Positions 1 through 4,865 of a stretch of DNA of 8,079 nt are shown here, one piece after another (position 1 is the first letter of the stretch; each line of letters opens with the position of its first letter). The position numbers and the translations under genes were made by a program. Origin of the DNA: CAVUUN01 sp964421755 (GTDB taxonomy: Bacteria; Acidobacteriota; UBA6911; RPQK01). The stretch spans positions 1 through 8,079 of the forward strand of contig CAYQYP010000125.1 in the NCBI GenBank assembly GCA_964421755.1. The letters run 5' to 3'. Below the pieces are notes generated by a model. That model saw only the letters and a list, made by a program, of their open reading frames with translations, was not told where the DNA came from and ran no database searches.

Positions 1-299
1 TTCGGCCCACAGGTATTGACGGACTTGTTATGGGCTGATGTCGTGCGGAGGGCGAGATCGAATGGAGCCGCGCACGAAAGCGAACGGCAGTGAGCGAGAG
101 TAAGCGGACCACCAATCATTCGCTAAGTCGAGACATTTAAACACGAAGCAGTGGGGCGAGTCAGGTGGTCCGCTTACTCTCGCTCACTGCCGTTCGCTCT
201 CGTGCGCGGCTCCATTCGATCTCGATTCGATCGCGCCCTCCGCCGGGAACTCGCCGGTCTATCCGCCTATTAATAGAAGAGTTAACATTTTAGACACCC
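1..299 (-). repeat. Palindromic repeat element, copy 1 (inverted relative to copy 2)
   Basis: Read as reverse complement, this stretch aligns almost end to end with 1925-2214. Shared blocks include the outer end (1-23 against 2192-2214), a 61-bp inner stem, a 50-nt loop with 3 differences, and a distal block around 262-284 matching 1939-1961. Similarity fades near 299. The other end may run past the window start, so the true length is unknown. Copy 1 carries about 11 extra bases near 225-233 that partly duplicate the adjacent gatcgaat sequence. There are no obvious terminal inverted repeats at the element ends, no target-site duplication that I could establish, and no coding sequence. It is best described as a noncoding MITE-like or REP-like element. 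Confidence 0.85.
53..224. repeat. Long perfect-type hairpin inside copy 1
   Basis: The left arm 53-113 pairs with the right arm 164-224 over 61 bp with a single mismatch (A78 opposite C199), around a 50-nt loop at 114-163. The outer sequences gagggcg (48-54) and cgccctc (234-240) are also complementary, but the right one is displaced by the small insertion near 225-233. Such a stem could extrude as a cruciform in DNA or form a very stable RNA hairpin. It has no T-run after it, so it is not a classical intrinsic terminator. Confidence 0.9.
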
Positions 300-302
300 T
301 CG

Positions 303-332
303 CTGCGGCTCTGACGGAAAAAGCAGCCGCAG
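303..332. other. Small stem-loop upstream of the phosphoesterase gene
   Basis: The sequence ctgcggct (303-310) is the exact reverse complement of agccgcag (325-332), giving an 8-bp GC-rich stem with a 14-nt loop. It lies just beyond the end of repeat copy 1. It is followed by agaatagtga rather than a T-run, so a terminator role is weak. It could be the tail of an upstream transcript or a protein-binding palindrome. The rest of 300-456 holds no gene that I can support. Confidence 0.45.
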
Positions 333-383
333 AATAGTGAGAAATGCGGATTAGCTTCTCTCTGTCCCCGACCTCGCGGATTT

Positions 384-414
384 TTGACCCGGAAACAGCG
401 CCGGGCTGTTAATA
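384..414 (+). promoter_or_regulatory. Candidate promoter for the phosphoesterase gene
   Basis: A TTGACC hexamer (384-389) resembles a -35 box. It is followed 19 bp later by TTAATA (409-414), or 17 bp later by the poorer TGTTAA (407-412). The match to the sigma-70 consensus is good only at -35. The interval contains a palindrome, AACAGC (394-399) and GCTGTT (405-410) around gccgg, which could be an operator-like site. The start codon follows 43 bp downstream. This is inference from hexamers only. Confidence 0.3.
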
Positions 415-456
415 TCTTTCAGTAGATAACACTTCAGTTAAGTGACGGGGGCAACG

Positions 457-1908
457 ATGAAGCGAGTTTGTGTGTTTTCAATGATGCTTGTCTTGCTGGC
501 AGTGGCGAGCTGCGCCACCAAAGCAATTCTGCCAGGGATGGATGGGTGGCGCGTCGAGGTGGGACCTCCAGGAAATGAATTCTACCAAGCGCCTCCTGCT
601 CCCCAGGAGCCTTCCGCGCCCGACCCCCGGCTGTTCGAAACCGTCCGCCGAATCGCTCCGGCTCACACGGAAATCAAGCGTTGGGAATTTCAACGTCAAA
701 ACCGGTACTTCATCCGAGCCGAGGCGGGTCCGGAAGAGTATGACTTCCTCTTGAGTCCGGAGGGCCGTCTGCTCAGTTTCGATTACGAAAACGACCAGAC
801 GAATTCGGTTGAGCAGCCCGCCAGGATGGTCCTCAAAGGGACGAAAAAACAGATCCCGCTCTCTGAAGTGCCGGCCGCTACTTTGAAGACGCTCAAGGCC
901 ACTCTCCCGAACTCCGAACCGTCCGAAGCTTGGAAAATTGAGAGCCCTGCGGGTCCCCGTTTTGTCGTCACAATGGACGGCATGGCCTTCTTCTCCCGGC
1001 CCGATGGGCAGATTCAGGCGGCGGCCTCCCTCGCTTCCGGGGCAATGAACGAAATCGAGCTGAAGGATCTGACCCCGCCATCTGCGGAACAGATCACCGC
1101 AGAGGCGTCGAGCAGGCTAGGTCCGTATGCAGATAAATTCAATTTTCAGAAAGGGATAGCAAGGCTGCCGAAGGCACGATCCTCTTTTCGTTTCATTGTG
1201 ATGGGGGACTCGCGATCGAACGCCCCAATGTGGGCCGCGATTCTCAAGCATATCGGGACTCTCGAACCCAAGCCGGCCTTCATCATCAATACCGGGGACA
1301 TCGTCCTTCGCGGATATACGCAGGAGTACCTGGAGTATTTCCTTCCGCCTCTGCAGAAGGTGGAAATACCCCTGTTCGTCGCCATTGGGAACCACGACGA
1401 TGGAGACAACGGGCTGGCCCTCGAGTACAAGTCTTTGTTCGGGAACGAGAGTCTCAACTACTCGTTTGACTATGGGAAATGGAGGTTCGTGTTCGTCGAC
1501 AACAGCTCGTCGGTTCAGCCTGCATCGAAGACTCTCGACTGGCTGGAGAACGTGCTTTCAAGCACTCCGAAGGGTTCCTCGATCATCGTCTCCGCTCATA
1601 AACCCGTGTCAAACGTGGAGAAGTGGGCGTACCACAGCTGGGAACCGGAGGCATCCACCAGATTTGCGGAGTTGATGAGCCGCCATCGGGTCAAACATGT
1701 GTTCCTGGGACACATTCACGCGTACTCGACGGCTTCGCACAACGGGATCCCCTATACGATCGCGGGCGGGGGCGGTGCAGGGCTTCACGACCGGTACGGC
1801 CCAACCGGGAATGTGCATCACTACCTGATCTGCGACGCTGGACCCAATGGGAGCCTGAAACAACAGGTGGTTCGCTTTCACAAGGAACAAGCCGGCGCTG
1901 CGCAATAA
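457..1908 (+). CDS. Lipoprotein with PepSY-like modules and a calcineurin-like metallophosphoesterase domain
   Basis: Predicted 483-residue envelope lipoprotein. I chose the ATG at 457 over the in-frame GTG at 442 because it places a short basic N-terminus and hydrophobic stretch directly before a lipobox, VASC, with lipidated Cys19. Only a weak G-rich Shine-Dalgarno-like stretch precedes it. Residues about 60-108 and 136-188 look like two diverged PepSY-like (beta-lactamase-inhibitor-like) units. Residues from about 245 form a PF00149-type phosphoesterase with its metal-binding motifs in order: GD at 250-251, GD at 280-281, GNHD with Asn312 and His313, AHKP with His381, and GHIH with His419 and His421. 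The usual D-x-H of the first motif is D-S-R here (Arg253), a variant I recall in purple-acid-phosphatase-like relatives. The substrate is unknown; a phosphate mono- or diester in the periplasm is likely. The gene stands alone between the two inverted repeat copies, and copy 2 begins 16 nt after its stop. Confidence 0.88.
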   Translation: MKRVCVFSMMLVLLAVASCATKAILPGMDGWRVEVGPPGNEFYQAPPAPQEPSAPDPRLFETVRRIAPAHTEIKRWEFQRQNRYFIRAEAGPEEYDFLLSPEGRLLSFDYENDQTNSVEQPARMVLKGTKKQIPLSEVPAATLKTLKATLPNSEPSEAWKIESPAGPRFVVTMDGMAFFSRPDGQIQAAASLASGAMNEIELKDLTPPSAEQITAEASSRLGPYADKFNFQKGIARLPKARSSFRFIVMGDSRSNAPMWAAILKHIGTLEPKPAFIINTGDIVLRGYTQEYLEYFLPPLQKVEIPLFVAIGNHDDGDNGLALEYKSLFGNESLNYSFDYGKWRFVFVDNSSSVQPASKTLDWLENVLSSTPKGSSIIVSAHKPVSNVEKWAYHSWEPEASTRFAELMSRHRVKHVFLGHIHAYSTASHNGIPYTIAGGGGAGLHDRYGPTGNVHHYLICDAGPNGSLKQQVVRFHKEQAGAAQ

Positions 1909-1924
1909 CCCCAGGTCGCCGCGC

Positions 1925-2214
1925 GGGTGTTGAGAATCTTAACTCTTCTATTGATAGGCGGACAGACCGGCAAGTTCCCTCCTCGGAGGGCGAGATCGAA
2001 TGGAGCCGCGCACGAAAGCGAACGGCAGTGAGCGAGAGTAAGCGGACCACCTGACTCGCTCCACTGCTTCGTGTTTAATTGTCTCGACTCAGCGAATGAT
2101 TGGTGGTCCGCTTACTCTCGCTCACTGCCGTTCGCTTTCGTGCGCGGCTCCATTCGATCTCGCACTCCGCACGACATCAGCCCATAGCACATCCGTCAAT
2201 ACCTGTGGGCCGAA
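1925..2214 (+). repeat. Palindromic repeat element, copy 2
   Basis: Inverted relative to copy 1 and similar over its full length of about 290 bp. It fills the space between the stop of the phosphoesterase gene (1908) and the stop of the convergent SnoaL-like gene (2277). A location between convergent genes is typical of REP-like or transcript-end-associated repeats. The end at 2192-2214 matches positions 1-23 exactly. The end near 1925 matches 299 through a shared gggtgt and then a block starting ttaactcttctatt. It has no coding content of its own. Frames run open through it only because the palindrome happens to lack stops. Confidence 0.85.
1984..2169. repeat. Long perfect hairpin inside copy 2
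   Basis: Arms 1991-2051 and 2102-2162 are exact reverse complements over 61 bp. Pairing continues outward to 1984 and 2169 with one mismatch (G1989 opposite A2164), giving a 68-bp stem around a 50-nt loop at 2052-2101. The loop differs from the copy 1 loop at 3 of 50 positions. Transcripts reading out of either convergent neighbour would fold into this hairpin, so it may protect or end mRNA 3' ends. No U-tract is present. Confidence 0.92.
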
Positions 2215-2276
2215 CGCACTTCTCCGACCTTATGCAACACCCTCGCTGTGTGGCGATCTCGGTTTCGGCATCGCTT

Positions 2277-2747
2277 CTACTCAGCCTTGGCCGTTCCAGG
2301 TTCCATCAGGGGTGTTTCCTGGTGGGAGGCTGCAAGCCACTTGCCGTCTTTTTTCACGTAGACGGAGCTGGCGACCACGTCGGCGGGTATCTTGGTTCCG
2401 CCGCAAGTGGCATCCTGCTTGGCTTTGTACGTCACGATGACCGTGTCGCCGCTGAGTTCGTGAACCTGCCAGTCGGAGAACGAGAAGCCGCGAACCTCAC
2501 ACGGTGTGGCGGTCATGCTCTTGATCGCCTCCTCTTTGCCGGCGCTGACCCCCTGCGGGTTGATGCTTACGGAATTGTCAGCCAGGTGCTCACGAAACGG
2601 GCCCGTTTCGTTGTTCTTCCAAGCCTCCCACAGGTTTTTCTCGATCGTCGTTACTGTCGACTTGACGTCGTCCTGCGCAAACAGACCGTTGGAGAACGCA
2701 AAGGCGAGGCACACCACCAAGACCGACCCCAACCAACGAGTGTTCAT
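2277..2747 (-). CDS. Secreted SnoaL/DUF4440-like (NTF2-fold) protein
   Basis: A 156-residue protein starting MNTRWLG, with a hydrophobic signal peptide over residues 5-24 and likely cleavage near FA-QDD. The rest matches the general pattern of the DUF4440/SnoaL-like NTF2 fold: an N-terminal helix with LWEAWKNNE (39-47), then HLADNSVSINPQG (54-66), strands around VIVTYKA (103-109), and a C-terminal SSVYVKKDGKWLAASHQETP (127-146). Members of this fold are small cone-shaped domains used as enzymes or ligand-binding proteins. No catalytic set can be assigned here. Cys83 and Cys115 could form a disulfide in the periplasm. I chose the start at 2747, not the in-frame ATG at 2759, because GGAGGT sits 4 nt before it on the minus strand, overlapping the upstream ATG. 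The gene is divergent from the gene at 2955 and convergent with the phosphoesterase gene across repeat copy 2. Confidence 0.85.
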   Translation of the reverse strand: MNTRWLGSVLVVCLAFAFSNGLFAQDDVKSTVTTIEKNLWEAWKNNETGPFREHLADNSVSINPQGVSAGKEEAIKSMTATPCEVRGFSFSDWQVHELSGDTVIVTYKAKQDATCGGTKIPADVVASSVYVKKDGKWLAASHQETPLMEPGTAKAE

Positions 2748-2751
2748 ATTG

Positions 2752-2757
2752 ACCTCC
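2752..2757 (-). promoter_or_regulatory. Shine-Dalgarno site deciding the SnoaL-like start
   Basis: On the minus strand GGAGGT lies 4 nt before the ATG at 2747. The alternative in-frame ATG at 2759 overlaps this motif and has no comparable motif of its own that I can see. The downstream start is therefore preferred. Confidence 0.75.
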
Positions 2758-2777
2758 ATGTAAATAGGGATGGCTTA

Positions 2778-2806
2778 ATGCTAGCCTTAAGCAAGCCATA
2801 CTTCAA
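2778..2806 (-). promoter_or_regulatory. Candidate sigma-70-type promoter of the SnoaL-like gene
   Basis: On the minus strand TTGAAG (2806-2801) and TAGCAT (2783-2778) are separated by exactly 17 bp, each matching 4 of 6 consensus positions. The predicted start of transcription near 2771 leaves a leader of about 24 nt before the ATG. The -10 box lies inside a small palindrome, GCTTAA (2773-2778) and TTAAGC (2787-2792), which could be an operator. Confidence 0.45.
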
Positions 2807-2895
2807 ATCGGCGCGGAACAGGAGGGCCGTGGCCACCCCTTTCACGAGTGGGCCCAGCCTCCGCCGCCGCTTGGATTGGGTCGATCTACACTTGC

Positions 2896-2919
2896 GGCCG
2901 GGCGTTGTGAACCCCGGCC
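2896..2919. other. GC-rich stem-loop upstream of the concanavalin-like gene
   Basis: GGCCGGG (2896-2902) and CCCGGCC (2913-2919) are exact reverse complements with a 10-nt loop. No T-run follows on either strand, so a terminator is unlikely. It lies 36 nt before the start codon of the downstream gene and could form in the mRNA leader or bind a regulator. I see no convincing promoter pair between it and the gene. Confidence 0.4.
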
Positions 2920-2941
2920 CGTCGAAAAGCGTACATAGACC

Positions 2942-2954
2942 AGAGGAAACCTCT
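2942..2954 (+). promoter_or_regulatory. Ribosome binding site inside a short palindrome
   Basis: AGAGG (2942-2946) and CCTCT (2950-2954) are exact reverse complements around AAA, ending immediately before the ATG at 2955. AGAGGA is the apparent Shine-Dalgarno sequence, so the 5-bp stem would cover it in the mRNA. Confidence 0.55.
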
Positions 2955-3617
2955 ATGAGAAATCGGAGTCTCTTCCAGCTGTTTGCGCTCTTTGCAGCCG
3001 GACTCGTCGGGAATGCGCTTCTTGCTCAGGGTTCCGGCGAAACGGTCACCGCATTGGGAAAAACATGGCGGATTCACAACCGCGCCGTCAGCGAGGCGGC
3101 GGCGGATGGCAAAACTATCCTTCGATTCGACGAACGGATGGGCGACGGGCTCGCCTGGCTGCCGGACACCCAGTTTTCGAACGGGACGATCGAATTCGAC
3201 GTGAAAGGCCGCGATGTCCTCCAACGGAGCTTTGTCGGCGTCGCTTTTCACGGGCTCGATGAGAAAGCGTACGACGCCATCTATTTCCGCCCTTTCAATT
3301 TCCGAGCGACGGATCCTACGCGACGCAACCACGCGGTGCAGTACATATCCCACCCTGCCTACACGTGGCAGAAGCTCAGGGCGGAACGACCGGAGGAGTT
3401 CGAGAACCCGGTTGATCCGGCCCCCGATCCTACCGGATGGGTGCATGTCCGGATCGTGGTCGCCCATCCCAAGGTGAGCGTCTTCGTCGACGATGCTGCA
3501 GCACCCTGCCTCGAGGTACAGCAATTGAGCGACCGAAAGACGGGTTGGATCGGTTTTTGGGTGGGCAACGGGTCGTCGGGCGATTTCGCAAATCTGAAAG
3601 TGACCCCTGCACGATAA
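2955..3617 (+). CDS. Secreted concanavalin/LamG-like (DUF1080-related fold) protein
   Basis: A 220-residue protein with a signal peptide (hydrophobic residues 6-24, likely cleavage near LLA-QG). The mature part is a single beta-rich domain that looks like the concanavalin/LamG-like jelly roll related to DUF1080 (3-keto-disaccharide hydrolase) proteins. Recognisable pieces are GTIEFDVKG (77-85), FVGVAFHG (93-100), YDAIYFRPFNF (106-116), AVQYISHP (127-134), WVHVRIVV (162-169), VSVFVDD (174-180) and GWIGFWVGNGSSGDFANLKV (197-216). The conserved aromatic and polar residues suggest carbohydrate binding or hydrolysis in the periplasm, but no catalytic residue can be assigned. The open frame runs back to 2100 without a stop. 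I reject that longer form because it would read antisense through the SnoaL-like gene and the repeat, while ATG 2955 has both a Shine-Dalgarno site and a signal peptide. The gene is convergent with the HEAT-repeat gene. Confidence 0.85.
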   Translation: MRNRSLFQLFALFAAGLVGNALLAQGSGETVTALGKTWRIHNRAVSEAAADGKTILRFDERMGDGLAWLPDTQFSNGTIEFDVKGRDVLQRSFVGVAFHGLDEKAYDAIYFRPFNFRATDPTRRNHAVQYISHPAYTWQKLRAERPEEFENPVDPAPDPTGWVHVRIVVAHPKVSVFVDDAAAPCLEVQQLSDRKTGWIGFWVGNGSSGDFANLKVTPAR

Positions 3618-3668
3618 AGGGCGATAGGGTTCGAAGACCTTAACGACCTCGGGGACAGCAACAACCGC

Positions 3669-3686
3669 AACGAAAAGGGATTCGTT
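3669..3686. terminator. Weak candidate stem-loop between convergent genes
   Basis: AACGAA (3669-3674) pairs with TTCGTT (3681-3686) around aaggga, and TTGC follows. It lies 51 nt after the stop of the concanavalin-like gene. The stem is short and the T-run is brief and shared with the stem, so this is only a possible terminator. No better one is visible between 3618 and 3772. Confidence 0.2.
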
Positions 3687-3712
3687 TTGCTGGCGCAGCT
3701 GTGCTTCCATCC

Positions 3713-3748
3713 CTGCTGTCCTTGGGGTCATTGTGGTCCTTGAGGTCC
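3713..3748. repeat. Four degenerate 9-bp tandem units
   Basis: The units are ctgctgtcc, ttggggtca, ttgtggtcc and ttgaggtcc in direct succession. The last two differ at one position and all fit a loose ttgNggtcc pattern. The array sits between two convergent genes, just after the 3' end of the minus-strand HEAT-repeat gene. Read on the minus strand it would encode a KD-rich stretch, but no credible gene contains it. Confidence 0.6.
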
Positions 3749-3772
3749 TTACGCCTTAAGCCAGGGCCGCCT

Positions 3773-4726
3773 TCACCGACCGCCGGGTTCGCGGAGCCCA
3801 CGCCTGGCGCTCGTCTCGGTGACCTTCTGCCACAGATCGTGGTCGTGCCGGTAGAGCTCCAGGGCTTCGAGCGCGGCTGAAGCAAGAGCCAGCGGCTTTT
3901 CCTTCAGGAAGGCCACAAGCGACTCAAACGCTTCGGACGTCCGGTAGAGTGCCATGGCGAGCGCGAGCGTTCGAAACTCAGCCTGATTGGTCACGCCGAC
4001 GATCGCGCTTTGAAGGAACTCGAAACCACCTGGCACTCGGGCCTCTCCGAGCGCCAGTGCCGCGAATTCGCGTAACTGGGGCGCGGGCGACTGAAGGCGC
4101 CTTGCGACAAACTCGACTGAAGCGTCCGGTGCCAGCTGCAACAGTGCCGTCAGGCAGTCGCCGATAATCGAGAGGTCCTTGTCGCCCATCTCGGCCTTGA
4201 CGCGCAGGAGTATCTCCGCCACGTCCCCGCCGGCGAATGCAGCCGCCTGGACGGCTCCCCGTCGTGCTTCCGGGCAGGAGTCGAACAGCAGCTCGGCCAG
4301 GAATCTGTATCTATCCGGGTGGTCCAAGCGAACCAGGGCGGCAGCCGAGCGTGCCCGAAGCTGCGCGGCGGTGTCCGTAGTCCCTCCCCAAACCTTTTCC
4401 ATTTGGACATGCCGGAGGCCTCGCAGGAAGACATCGGCGTCTCCGCAATCCAGGCGGTCGAGCGCTTCAGCGATGGCTGCCTTCGCCGCGCAGAGCGGAT
4501 CCCGCTTCTGCGGGTCCGACAAAAAATAGGAAAACGCGTTCGTCAGTTCGGGTATAAGTACGACGAGACGATGCTGGCCGGCAGCCTGAGCGGCGCGCGC
4601 TGCGGGGAGATTGTGTCGCCCACGGAGGGTTTTTCGGAACAGCTCTATCGAGGCAGGCGACTCCGAATTGTCGGCAGCGGCAGCGACTGATTCGACTGCT
4701 TCCTGGACTACATCCCGCTTCGGCAT
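3773..4726 (-). CDS. HEAT-repeat-like alpha-solenoid protein
   Basis: A 317-residue, Ala/Leu-rich, apparently cytosolic protein with no signal peptide or membrane segment. From about residue 120 to 300 it consists of helical pairs typical of HEAT/PBS-lyase-type repeats, for example AQLRARSAAALVRL (121-134), PEARRGAVQAAAFAG (152-166), LSIIGDCLTALLQLAP (185-200), PQLREFAALALGEAR (216-230) and ALASAALEALELY (280-292). Such solenoids act as protein-binding scaffolds or, in a lyase subgroup, in bilin chemistry. No bilin context exists here, so scaffold is the safer reading. Residues 1-110 are helical but not clearly repeat-like. The ATG at 4726 has only a poor, very close purine stretch before it, and the frame stays open somewhat upstream, so the start is uncertain. 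It is divergent from the UPF0182 gene, sharing a 139-bp intergenic region. Confidence 0.8.
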   Translation of the reverse strand: MPKRDVVQEAVESVAAAADNSESPASIELFRKTLRGRHNLPAARAAQAAGQHRLVVLIPELTNAFSYFLSDPQKRDPLCAAKAAIAEALDRLDCGDADVFLRGLRHVQMEKVWGGTTDTAAQLRARSAAALVRLDHPDRYRFLAELLFDSCPEARRGAVQAAAFAGGDVAEILLRVKAEMGDKDLSIIGDCLTALLQLAPDASVEFVARRLQSPAPQLREFAALALGEARVPGGFEFLQSAIVGVTNQAEFRTLALAMALYRTSEAFESLVAFLKEKPLALASAALEALELYRHDHDLWQKVTETSARRGLREPGGR

Positions 4727-4865
4727 CTCTTTAGCGTAAAAGAATTGTCGGGACGCGTCATCTGTTAGCGCTCGGACACGTCTTGGCGGCTTGCAGGGCC
4801 CTTCACGGTATGAAACAATAAGGGCGTCAAGTACTTACAAACCAACAATTTTCGGGGTCGTCACA
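4727..4865. promoter_or_regulatory. Divergent intergenic region between HEAT-repeat and UPF0182 genes
   Basis: The 139 bp must contain the promoters for both genes unless either is leaderless. On the plus strand TTGCAG (4791-4796) and AACAAT (4814-4819) with 17-bp spacing is a weak promoter candidate. On the minus strand I see a TTGACG -35-like hexamer (4830-4825) without a good -10 box. A short palindrome AAGTACTT occurs at 4829-4836. No RNA gene or small ORF is convincing here. Confidence 0.3.

Noticed and set aside
1..299. Possible CRISPR array or tandem repeat array
   Set aside because: The repeated sequences are inverted pairs around one loop, not regularly spaced direct repeats with unique spacers.
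1623..2054. 143-residue plus-strand frame running from the phosphoesterase gene into repeat copy 2
   Set aside because: It overlaps the phosphoesterase coding frame in another phase and ends in repeat sequence. No start signal or domain is seen.
2829..2855. GTGGCCAC palindrome and nearby gggccc in the divergent intergenic region
   Set aside because: Short GC palindromes are expected often in DNA of this composition, and it does not line up with a promoter or start codon.
2100..2954. Upstream extension of the concanavalin-like reading frame, giving a 505-residue open frame starting inside repeat copy 2
   Set aside because: It would read antisense through the whole SnoaL-like gene and the divergent promoter region. 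The ATG at 2955 has a Shine-Dalgarno site and begins a clean signal peptide.
2886..3731. A 281-residue minus-strand open frame opposite the concanavalin-like gene
   Set aside because: It is antisense to a gene with a signal peptide and domain-like sequence. Its translation is unpatterned, rich in Arg, His and Val, and it has no ribosome site that I could find.
3640..3885. Minus-strand frame with a KD-rich stretch (KDLKDHNDPKDS)
   Set aside because: The stretch is only the translation of the 9-bp tandem repeat, and the frame overlaps the end of the HEAT-repeat gene in another phase.
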